Of a stretch of DNA of 64,000 nucleotides, positions 52,609-60,506 are shown piece by piece. Source of the stretch: Candidatus Krumholzibacteriota bacterium (GTDB taxonomy: Bacteria; Krumholzibacteriota; Krumholzibacteriia; Krumholzibacteriales; WJIX01); the NCBI GenBank assembly GCA_034520215.1, contig JAXHNR010000001.1, positions 496,001-560,000 of the forward strand, in the 5' to 3' direction. Made by a program: the position numbers and the translations under genes. The notes under the pieces are model-generated. The model had not been told where the DNA came from. It worked only from the letters and a program-made list of their open reading frames with translations, and did not search any database. The first letter of the stretch is position 1. Each line of letters begins with the position of its first letter.

Positions 52609-54174
52609 ATGTCTGCTTTAAGAAAAAGAAAACGCATATTATGGGTAGATGATGAGATTGATCTTCTTCGTGCGCATTTGATTTTTCTCGAAGAAAAGGG
52701 CTACTACGTAAAGGGTGTCCCCAGTGGTCAGGAGTGTTTAGAGCTTATAGCGGCTGAGAACTTTGATCTTGTTCTTCTCGATGAGACTATGCCCGGTAAA
52801 AGTGGATTGCAAACACTTCATGAAATAAAAGAGGTTAATGCCAACCTGCCCGTTATTATGATAACCAAGAATGAAGAAGAAGGGTTGATGGATCAGGCAA
52901 TTGGGATGAAAATAGACGGTTATCTTTTAAAACCCGTCAATCCGCTCCAGATTTATTCCGCGTCTAAGCGTATTCTGGAATCTCATAAAATCCAGGAAGG
53001 GATTATCAACAAGGAGTATTTACAGTTTTTTCATTCCGCGGATAATCTTATCGGCGGTAACATTTTTTATGAAGACTGGATAAAAATCCACAAGGATCTA
53101 ACTTACTGGGATCTTGAATTTGACCGTTTCAGCAATACCGGCCTTAACCAGACTCATATGGAGTTGAGAGACAAGAGTAATATGAGATTTGGCCGTTTTA
53201 TTGAAAAGGAATATGTTGAGTGGGTTAATTCGGTAAATGGACCTAAATTGAGCGTGGACCTTTTTGACCAATTTGTATTTCCTCATCTCGACAGTAATAA
53301 AGCCGTTTATCTTATTGTCATAGATTGTATGCGGTACGACCAATGGCTTATGATGGAAGATCTTTTAGCTGATTTTTATACTATAAACAGGGACTTCTTC
53401 TACGCGACCCTGCCAACGGCCACACCCTATTCGAGAAATTCAATATTTTCAGGTTTACACCCGATTGATATTAAGAAGAAGTACCCCTCGTACTGGATGG
53501 AGAAAGCAAAGAATGAAGAAACGGGAAAGAATCTATTTGAAGATGAACTTATGCGGGAACAACTTAACAAGAAAGGGTTTGGTAAGATAAAATCAAAATA
53601 TATAAAAATTTATGACTCTGACGGAGCTGATAATATTCAAAATCAGGTTGCTACTTATAAGTCCCTTGATTTGGTTGCAATAGTTATTAATTTTATCGAC
53701 ATACTTTCTCATGGAAGAAGCCACAGCAGGATACTTTCAGAAATATCTCCCGATGAGAGTGCTTTTCGTTCTTTGACGCGGTCGTGGTTTATACATTCCG
53801 TTCTTTTCGAGATACTGAAGAAGATAGTGCGGCAAGACGCCACTGTCTTAATTACTACCGATCACGGGTCTATTTTAAGCAAAAAAGCTGCCCTTATCAG
53901 AGCTAACAAGAAAACTTCCACTAATCTCAGATATAAATTCGGTGAAAATATAAGCTCTGATAAAAAATACTGTTATCATGTAAGTAATCCGGTTGATTTA
54001 AGACTTCCGGCGGAAAGTCCATCAAAGAATTATGTGTTTGCCAAAGAGAATTACTATTTTGTTTATCCTACTGATTTTCATAAATATGAGAAACAGTTCC
54101 GGGGAAGTTTTCAACATGGTGGAATTTCTCTCGAAGAGATGATCGTTCCGTGTGTTACACTTGAATCGAAATAA
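52609..54174 (+). CDS. porX: PorX-type response regulator with PglZ domain
   Basis: 521 residues. The receiver domain (1 to about 125) has Asp14/Asp15, phospho-acceptor Asp58 (LVLLDETMPG) and Lys108. It is joined through a helical linker to an alkaline-phosphatase-superfamily PglZ domain (about 200-520): VIDCMRYDQW, PTATPYSRNSIFSGLHP (Thr270/Thr272 as nucleophile candidates), TTDHGS and a C-terminal HGGISLEEM. This architecture is that of PorX, the regulator of type IX secretion in Porphyromonas. The acceptor position (Asp58) coincides with it. Confidence 0.92.
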   Translation: MSALRKRKRILWVDDEIDLLRAHLIFLEEKGYYVKGVPSGQECLELIAAENFDLVLLDETMPGKSGLQTLHEIKEVNANLPVIMITKNEEEGLMDQAIGMKIDGYLLKPVNPLQIYSASKRILESHKIQEGIINKEYLQFFHSADNLIGGNIFYEDWIKIHKDLTYWDLEFDRFSNTGLNQTHMELRDKSNMRFGRFIEKEYVEWVNSVNGPKLSVDLFDQFVFPHLDSNKAVYLIVIDCMRYDQWLMMEDLLADFYTINRDFFYATLPTATPYSRNSIFSGLHPIDIKKKYPSYWMEKAKNEETGKNLFEDELMREQLNKKGFGKIKSKYIKIYDSDGADNIQNQVATYKSLDLVAIVINFIDILSHGRSHSRILSEISPDESAFRSLTRSWFIHSVLFEILKKIVRQDATVLITTDHGSILSKKAALIRANKKTSTNLRYKFGENISSDKKYCYHVSNPVDLRLPAESPSKNYVFAKENYYFVYPTDFHKYEKQFRGSFQHGGISLEEMIVPCVTLESK

Positions 54175-54406
54175 ATAGAATATCTTCATGATTCCACGTT
54201 AGCCAATATGGTGTTAATCAGTGATTTATAAACCATGACTGCAGGGCGGGAGTTACCTTCCGGCAGAAAGCGCAAATACATAACCCTATAGGGGTATGAA
54301 CAAAGGTTGTAAATTAGAAGTGCTATGGAGGGTGATTTTGTAAATTTCTTTAAATTGATGAGTTGATCATTTCAAATTACGCGCGTTAAGTAAGTGGAGC
54401 GGATAT
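54175..54406. other. Intergenic region before tsaE
   Basis: 232 bases without a gene. A short near-palindrome (accctataggggt, about 54282-54294) is present. I found no convincing terminator, riboswitch or promoter. Confidence 0.4.
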
Positions 54407-54922
54407 ATGAATCGCCTGAATGATTTAAGCGGTCCCCCGAGAGTGTTATCTCTCCGGAGCGAATCAAGTACAAAGACAATGAATATCGGGAGATTATTTG
54501 GAAGCATCCTTCCCGCCGGATCGGCAGTTTCTCTCGAAGGGGGGCTCGGAGCGGGTAAAACTCTTTTCGCCGGCGGTATATGCGAGGGTCTGGGAATTAA
54601 GGAAGAAGTCCTAAGCCCGACATTTATCCTGCTGGAAGAGTATAAAGGTTTATTTCCCGTACTCCATTTTGATCTTTATAGACTGGAAAAAATCGAAGAT
54701 GTCAGAGAATTAGGATTATTCGATGCCGCCGATGGACGTAATGTAATTTTAGTTGAATGGGGGGATCGCCTGCCGGACTGTGTTATGGAGTTTGATATTC
54801 ACGTGGATATTAAAATAATAAACGACGATGAAAGAAGAATTAGTTTTAAAGGTCCGGATAATTTGATACGAACGCTTATGGAGGATGATATTGAGCTCGA
54901 CACGTTTTATAATGGCAATTGA
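54407..54922 (+). CDS. tsaE: tRNA t6A synthesis ATPase TsaE
   Basis: ATPase that works with TsaB and TsaD to make N6-threonylcarbamoyladenosine at tRNA position 37. 171 residues; P-loop GGLGAGKT (45-52), SPTFILLEEY and HFDLYRL are typical. tsaB starts inside its 3' end. TsaD is not in the window. Confidence 0.93.
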   Translation: MNRLNDLSGPPRVLSLRSESSTKTMNIGRLFGSILPAGSAVSLEGGLGAGKTLFAGGICEGLGIKEEVLSPTFILLEEYKGLFPVLHFDLYRLEKIEDVRELGLFDAADGRNVILVEWGDRLPDCVMEFDIHVDIKIINDDERRISFKGPDNLIRTLMEDDIELDTFYNGN

Positions 54923-55634
54923 CAGTTCACACCTTAAGGGCAGTGTGGCTGTATCTCGTGGAGATGAATTATTGTGTGAAATTCTCTTTGACGCCAGCGA
55001 TACTCATTCCGCCACATTGCTTCCCGCGGTAGACGTGTGTCTGCGCTCTGCTCACCTTGGAGTTAAAGATATTGACTTATTCGGCATTGTAAGAGGCCCC
55101 GGCAGTTTTACAGGACTTAGAATAGGACTGGCCACGATTAAGGCTTTAGCCGCTGTCAAAAAAAGGCCGGTTGTTTCAGCCACAAGTCTGGAGGTTCTCG
55201 CGGCTGCTTTTCCGTATCTTTCCCGCGAGGTGGTCCCGATAATTGACGCGAGGAGGGGTGAAGTCTATTTGGCGATATACAGCACGAAAGGGGGGTTGCC
55301 TTCCGCCATTCTCGAACCGGTTGCTGTAAGACCTGAAGAAATACCTTCGCTGATTGAGGAAAATTGCCAAGGCCCAGTTATTTTCTGCGGAACGGGGATA
55401 AAAAAATACAGGGAAGCAATAGAGCCGAAGATGCCCCCGGGCAGCAGTTATTCAGTTTTATATGGTTCTGTTCCGCGTGCATCGCTTCTTATAGCCGTAA
55501 CAAGGGGCAGAGTGGAAGTTGAATACGAGGAGCTTTCTGAATTGGCGCCATTATATATCAGACCTCCCGACGCTAAATTGCCTGACTCAACTGATCTTAA
55601 TCCCGGAGGGAGCAGCCGTTGGCCGATTTTGTGA
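54912..55634 (+). CDS. tsaB: tRNA t6A synthesis protein TsaB
   Basis: Inactive ASKHA-fold partner of TsaD. The ATG at 54912 gives the usual N-terminus (MAIDSSHLKGSVAVS) and 240 residues; an ATG at 54885 is possible but would add an odd leader. GIVRGPGSFTGLRIGLATIK (about 58-77) is the hallmark. It overlaps both tsaE and rimI. Confidence 0.92.
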   Translation: MAIDSSHLKGSVAVSRGDELLCEILFDASDTHSATLLPAVDVCLRSAHLGVKDIDLFGIVRGPGSFTGLRIGLATIKALAAVKKRPVVSATSLEVLAAAFPYLSREVVPIIDARRGEVYLAIYSTKGGLPSAILEPVAVRPEEIPSLIEENCQGPVIFCGTGIKKYREAIEPKMPPGSSYSVLYGSVPRASLLIAVTRGRVEVEYEELSELAPLYIRPPDAKLPDSTDLNPGGSSRWPIL

Positions 55635-56068
55635 TAAGGGAAATGCAAGAGGGTGATATACCGGAAGTTCTTGAAATAGAACAATCCAGCTTTGATTGTC
55701 CTTGGCCCGAAAGTATGTTTGCAGGTCAACTCAAATTGAAGGATACAGCTTTGATATTAGTGGCTGTGTTGGATGATACTGTTATTGGATATGTTATTGT
55801 ATGGTTTGAAATGGATTATTCTCATATTCTCAATATAGCTGTCGGTGAGAGATGGAGGGGGAAAAAGATAGCCGACAAAATTCTTGAAGTAGTCAAAAAG
55901 AAGTCGGCTGATAAGGGATGCAAAAGTATTTATCTCGAGGTCAGAGAGAGCAATAAATTTGCCCTGGATTTTTATAATCGGCACGGGTTCCGTTTAATTG
56001 GAGAACAGAAAGAATATTACGGAAGAACAGGCGAAAGTGCGTTGATTATGGAGCTTATAATTGATTGA
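55619..56068 (+). CDS. rimI: Ribosomal protein S18-alanine N-acetyltransferase (GNAT)
   Basis: 149-residue GNAT acetyltransferase. IREMQEGDIPEVLEIEQSSF at the N-terminus, the acetyl-CoA loop ERWRGKKIADKIL and the C-terminal LEVRESNKFALDFYNRHGF segment are those of RimI, and position behind tsaB is classical. TTG start, overlapping tsaB by 16 bases and the next gene by 8. Confidence 0.9.
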   Translation: MADFVIREMQEGDIPEVLEIEQSSFDCPWPESMFAGQLKLKDTALILVAVLDDTVIGYVIVWFEMDYSHILNIAVGERWRGKKIADKILEVVKKKSADKGCKSIYLEVRESNKFALDFYNRHGFRLIGEQKEYYGRTGESALIMELIID

Positions 56069-56843
56069 TATTAACAAAGAAATATCAGCTATTGAGGGAA
56101 AATCCAAGCTCGCGGTTATACTTGGATCCGGATTGTCGCCGAGTGGCGATGAAAAATCGGTACATAAACTAATTTCATACTCAGATATTGGTATTCTTCC
56201 TGTCCCAACGGCAAAAGGTCACCCCGGAATAATATTTCTCTTTGAACGTCTTGATGGCAGCTGTGTCTATCTGTTCGCCGGAAGATCTCATCTTTATGAA
56301 GGAGTCAGTAGGGAGCAGGCTGCCGCGGGTGTTGATCTGGCGTCAAAGCTCGGATGCCGGAAGGTTCTTTTTGTGAACACCGCGGGGAGTCTTACTTCCA
56401 GAGTTCCTTTGGAAAGCTGGTTTATCCCTTCTGACCTTATGGCGTTTCCATTTAATTACGGAGGGCATAAAGGAATTAACGGATACAGGAGGGATTATTG
56501 CCCGGCGCCCTTAATCTCAGATAGTTTCAGAAAGGAAGTTATAACAGCTGCCATGGAAGCTTCAATTCATACATATGAAGGTACTCTTATGTGGAATGTC
56601 GGCCCATGTTACGAAACTTGTACTGAGGCTTCAGCGGTCGCAGAACTTGGTGCTGATGCGGTTACCATGTCAATTTTGCCCGAACTTATAGAATCTTCCG
56701 ACAAGAATATAGAAACCGCAATATTGAGCCGTGTGACAAACTATACACCGAATGTGAACCGGAGATCAGTTTCTCACGATGAAGTAATCAGAAGTGGGAA
56801 AAAAGCAAAGAAGATGCTCTTTAGAATTCTTAGTGGATTATAA
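56061..56843 (+). CDS. punA: Purine nucleoside phosphorylase, trimeric (PNP-I) type
   Basis: Splits purine nucleosides with phosphate. 260 residues. VILGSGLSPSGD, the SHLYEG segment, VNTAGSL and the VGPCYETCTEASAV...MSILPE region map onto the PNP motifs, although several residues differ from the usual (family GP-x-FETPAE; here GPCYETCTE). The active-site Asn near NTAG and a later TNYTPNV are retained. TTG start. Purine specificity is inferred. Confidence 0.8.
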   Translation: MIDINKEISAIEGKSKLAVILGSGLSPSGDEKSVHKLISYSDIGILPVPTAKGHPGIIFLFERLDGSCVYLFAGRSHLYEGVSREQAAAGVDLASKLGCRKVLFVNTAGSLTSRVPLESWFIPSDLMAFPFNYGGHKGINGYRRDYCPAPLISDSFRKEVITAAMEASIHTYEGTLMWNVGPCYETCTEASAVAELGADAVTMSILPELIESSDKNIETAILSRVTNYTPNVNRRSVSHDEVIRSGKKAKKMLFRILSGL

Positions 56844-57094
56844 GTATTATACCTTGAATGATCATCATTTGATTTTACATTCTGCTTTTTCATTATCACA
56901 AAAAAAGCTGGTTGACGGTTGATGCAGGTGTTACATTTATGTAGGGTGTAAATATGCAGTATTATCTGATAATGTGATTTATCCGGGAGTAGTATTAAGT
57001 AAGCGCCGGTTAACAATGAAGTTATTTAATAAAATTATTTTTACTTATAACAGTTCGACATAAAGAATAAAATCAGGAAGAGGGATATTTAGCT
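56844..57094. other. Intergenic region before accD
   Basis: 251 AT-rich bases without a gene; it ends in an aggaagaggga ribosome site. No terminator or RNA element was recognised. Confidence 0.4.
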
Positions 57095-58000
57095 ATGATG
57101 AATTGGCTGAAAAGAGCGAGAAAAGGGATTAGAACCTTGAGCAAGAAGAGCTTGCCCGCGGGTTTATGGAAAAAATGCCCTTCCTGCGGGGAGATTCTCT
57201 ATGTGGAGAATCTTGAAAGAGAGATGTCGATTTGTCCGAATTGTCAAAGCCATTTTCGTGTTACGGGAGATAAATATATTCAAATATTGTTTGATGAAGG
57301 GACATTCGCGGAGTTAGATGCAGGGTTTTATTCAAGTGATCCGCTCAATTTCAAGGATAGGAAAAAATACAAGAAGCGAATTAAATCAGCCCGTAAGAGC
57401 ACCGGGCGTAATTCCGCGGTTATAACCGGAACAGGAGATTTGAACGGCTGTAGAGTGGCCGCGGCTGCAATGGATTTTTCTTTTCTTGGCGGCAGTATGG
57501 GTTCGGTTGTTGGAGAAAAGATTACCAGATTAATATCGATAGCCTTAAAGGATGAAATACCACTCGTTATAGTTTCGGCGTCCGGTGGAGCGAGAATGCA
57601 GGAATCAATACTTTCACTTATGCAGATGGCGAAGGTTTCAGCTGCTATTGCCGAACTGTCAAAAGCCAGACTGCCTTTTATATCTATATTAACAAATCCG
57701 ACTACGGGAGGTGTTGCCGCTTCTTTTGCTTTCCAGGGAGATTTGATTATTGCCGAACCGAAAGCACTTATTGGTTTTGCTGGACCGAGAGTAATCAAGG
57801 AAACAGTAGGTGAACAACTACCCGACGGGTTTCAGCGTTCTGAGTTTCTGCTTGAGCATGGTATGATTGATATGATATGCATCCGTAAAGAACTAAAAAA
57901 AGTTGTTGGTTATTTTGCCGATAGTTTCATGCGAAACAGGAAACTTAGATACAAGGAAGAGAGCCCGAGCAATGATGAAAAAAAGCTCTCGCTTATCTGA
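57095..58000 (+). CDS. accD: Acetyl-CoA carboxylase carboxyltransferase, beta subunit
   Basis: Transfers the carboxyl group from biotin to acetyl-CoA in fatty-acid synthesis. 301 residues. The N-terminal four-cysteine zinc ribbon (CPSCGEILY ... CPNCQSHF, about 28-50) and the crotonase-fold part with ASGGARMQE, TTGGVAASFA and GFAGPRVIKET are diagnostic. folC starts inside its last codons. Confidence 0.95.
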   Translation: MMNWLKRARKGIRTLSKKSLPAGLWKKCPSCGEILYVENLEREMSICPNCQSHFRVTGDKYIQILFDEGTFAELDAGFYSSDPLNFKDRKKYKKRIKSARKSTGRNSAVITGTGDLNGCRVAAAAMDFSFLGGSMGSVVGEKITRLISIALKDEIPLVIVSASGGARMQESILSLMQMAKVSAAIAELSKARLPFISILTNPTTGGVAASFAFQGDLIIAEPKALIGFAGPRVIKETVGEQLPDGFQRSEFLLEHGMIDMICIRKELKKVVGYFADSFMRNRKLRYKEESPSNDEKKLSLI

Positions 58001-59288
58001 TAGAAGATATCCATTTTCAAATATTGAGTTTCTTTATTCCCTGAGACCGACTAAAATGAGGCTCGGGCTTGAGAATATAACATCTCTTTTAGATTCTCTG
58101 GGCAATCCGCAGATGAAATATCCGGCGGTGTTGGTAGGCGGCACTAACGGCAAAGGGTCGGTTACCGCTTACATTTCTTCAATTCTCCGTTGTGCGGGAC
58201 TTAAAGTAGGCACTTTCTATTCTCCGCATTTGTTCAGGATTAATGAAAGAATCAGGATTAATAATCGGGAAATACCCTCAGCTGCACTGGATAGAATTGT
58301 GGACCGGCTGAGGCGCGGGTATGAAAGAAATCCTTTTACTTTCTTTGAAGGAATTACGGCTTCTGCGGCTTTGTATTTCTTGCAAAACAAGGTTGATATC
58401 GCGATATTTGAAGTAGGGCTTGGGGGGAGGCTTGATGCTACGCGTCCCGTTAATGCTGTTGCCACAGTGATTACGGGGATTTCAATTGATCACAGCAGCC
58501 ATCTGGGTAGAAGCAGAAAAGCAATTCTTGGTGAAAAATTGGGTATTGCCAGAGGGGGGGTCCCTTTGATAGTGAATCTGGACACCGATTCACTCATTGA
58601 AAAGGCATCTTTCTATTGCCGCCGGGAAGACTCCTCGGTGATAAATGTAAAAGAAAGTACATCTTCAAGGTTAAAGAAGATCACATTCGAAAGGATGACC
58701 TTCAGTTTAAAAACTGATAAATATGATTATGGAGATATCGAAACACGGATGATCGGCAAAGCTCAGAAAATCAACGTGTCAACCGCGGTAAAGACAATTG
58801 AAGTACTGGGTGATAAGACGGGTAAGTCATACGTCAAATATGTTAAAGAGGGTTTGGAAAAGACCTCTCTTCCCGGGCGTTTTCAGGTGCTGCGGGGAGT
58901 TCCAAGGGTGATTCTGGACACTTCCCATAATCAGCAGGCCCTTATCAATTCGCTCAATACTCTTCTTGCTGTATCTCAACCTCATAGAAATATCCTTCTT
59001 TTTGGATGTATGGCAAGGAAAGAACCGGGAAGATTCCCATCTATAGCGTTAAGATCGGCAAGGAAGATTATTCTGGTTCCTTTGAAACAGAAAGGGGCTG
59101 AAACAGGGGAGAATCTACTAAATTATTTTACCGAAGCGGGCAGCAAAGAAACTAAAGATGCGCGGGTGATTCTATCGAGAGGAATGGGAGACGCTCTAAG
59201 GAAAGCAAAGACAGGTTTGAAAGGGAATGATACCATATTGATTTGCGGGTCTCATCATATGGTTGATGAAGCTGTTTCATATTCATAA
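57972..59288 (+). CDS. folC: Folylpolyglutamate synthase / dihydrofolate synthase
   Basis: Adds glutamate to folates. The ATG at 57972 (or 57975) behind aaggaagag is preferred to a longer open frame from 57903; 438 residues. P-loop GGTNGKGSVTAYI, YSPHLFRINERI, EVGLGGRLDATRPV and DHSSHLG are Mur-ligase/FolC marks. It overlaps accD by 29 bases, an arrangement common in many bacteria. Confidence 0.93.
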   Translation: MMKKSSRLSDRRYPFSNIEFLYSLRPTKMRLGLENITSLLDSLGNPQMKYPAVLVGGTNGKGSVTAYISSILRCAGLKVGTFYSPHLFRINERIRINNREIPSAALDRIVDRLRRGYERNPFTFFEGITASAALYFLQNKVDIAIFEVGLGGRLDATRPVNAVATVITGISIDHSSHLGRSRKAILGEKLGIARGGVPLIVNLDTDSLIEKASFYCRREDSSVINVKESTSSRLKKITFERMTFSLKTDKYDYGDIETRMIGKAQKINVSTAVKTIEVLGDKTGKSYVKYVKEGLEKTSLPGRFQVLRGVPRVILDTSHNQQALINSLNTLLAVSQPHRNILLFGCMARKEPGRFPSIALRSARKIILVPLKQKGAETGENLLNYFTEAGSKETKDARVILSRGMGDALRKAKTGLKGNDTILICGSHHMVDEAVSYS

Positions 59289-59380
59289 ATATATTGAAAT
59301 ATATCTTTGGCTGTCTTCAGGTTTTAGAGACGGGCATTTTTATGGTTGACGGATAGAAAATTAAAGGAGAGGGATAATAT

Positions 59381-60328
59381 ATGGGAATGATATACGGGAT
59401 AGATATAGGTGGAACAAATATTAAACTAGGAATCGTGGATAAAGATGGAGTGATTCTAAAAGAAGGTAAGATCAGAACCCGGGCGGAAGAAGGCCCTTCT
59501 GCCGTTATTTCAAGAGTATTGGAATGGTTTAACTCTAAACGCGCCGGTTTCCCCGGTTCTGATATTATTGGAGCGGGTATCGGCTGTGCGGGATTAGTAG
59601 ATAGAGAAAGGGGCTTTCTATATTCATCACCGAATCTTCCCCGATGGGATAACGTTGAATTAGGAAAATTTTTTTCTGAGCAGCTCGATGTCCCCGTGGT
59701 TGTTGACAATGATGCTAATTGCGCCGCGTACGGGGAATTTCTGCTGGGAGCCGGAAGAGGAGCAAATAACTTCATATGTATTACTCTGGGAACCGGTGTT
59801 GGGGGGGGGATGGTAATAAATGGACGACTTTACAGAGGGGAGACGGGACAGGCGGGTGAGATTGGGCATATTGTAATAAAATTTGATGAAAAGTTGCGTG
59901 GGTATCAAAACAGAGGGAGTCTCGAAGCTTATATAGGTTCCGCCGCGATTGTCGAAAGAACAAAAGAAATGCTTAAACAGGAAAGCTCGAACCCTCTTCT
60001 TGATATTGACAGGTTGACTGTAAAAGATATAGCCGCGGCGGCAGGAAAGGGTAATGAACTTGCCGTAAGATCCCTGAGAAAAACAGGCATCTATTTTGGA
60101 ATAGGTTTATCTAATATTGTTCATATTGTAAATCCTGAAGTGATTGCGGTTGGCGGGGGCGTTTCAGCTGCGGGCGAATTGATATTCAAACCAGCCAGAG
60201 AAACGCTCGCCGAGTATGTTATTGATGACAAGTTTCTTGATGTGAAGATTGTTCCCGCCGAGCTCGGTAACAAGGCGTCTTTTCTTGGTGCCGCGATGAT
60301 GGTGTTTAATAACAAGCAAGATGAGTGA
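59381..60328 (+). CDS. ROK-family sugar kinase lacking the zinc cysteines
   Basis: 315 residues. N-terminal ATP-binding YGIDIGGTNIKLGIVD (5-20), catalytic VDNDANCAAYGE (Asp111), GTGVGGG (137-143) and GEIGH (Glu160, His163) identify a ROK kinase, probably glucokinase. Where ROK members have C-x-C-G-x2-G-C-x-E this one reads RGYQNRGSLE (173-182): all three cysteines are gone. Ribosome site aaaggaga. Substrate is inferred. Confidence 0.85.
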   Translation: MGMIYGIDIGGTNIKLGIVDKDGVILKEGKIRTRAEEGPSAVISRVLEWFNSKRAGFPGSDIIGAGIGCAGLVDRERGFLYSSPNLPRWDNVELGKFFSEQLDVPVVVDNDANCAAYGEFLLGAGRGANNFICITLGTGVGGGMVINGRLYRGETGQAGEIGHIVIKFDEKLRGYQNRGSLEAYIGSAAIVERTKEMLKQESSNPLLDIDRLTVKDIAAAAGKGNELAVRSLRKTGIYFGIGLSNIVHIVNPEVIAVGGGVSAAGELIFKPARETLAEYVIDDKFLDVKIVPAELGNKASFLGAAMMVFNNKQDE

Positions 60329-60506
60329 TTTCAGGAATATATTAATATTCAGATGTTTTTGATATTGTCTTTCTTGGAGTATAATTTGAATTTACTCCTG
60401 AGTCCCGCGGGCAGGCACTAAAAAAGGCTATAGATAGAATAGTTTGGATTAATCAGAATAGTTGCAACTGAATCGATAACAGAAGAGAAATGGCGGAGAT
60501 TTGAAT
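60329..60506. other. Intergenic region before lptD
   Basis: 178 bases. A small gaatat/atattc inverted repeat (about 60336-60352) just after the ROK stop is followed by a ttttt run, a weak terminator at best. No gene was seen. Confidence 0.35.

Noticed and set aside
54230-54310. Possible c-di-GMP riboswitch-like stretch before tsaE
   Set aside because: Only a few short matches (gcgcaaa); the core GEMM pattern is missing.
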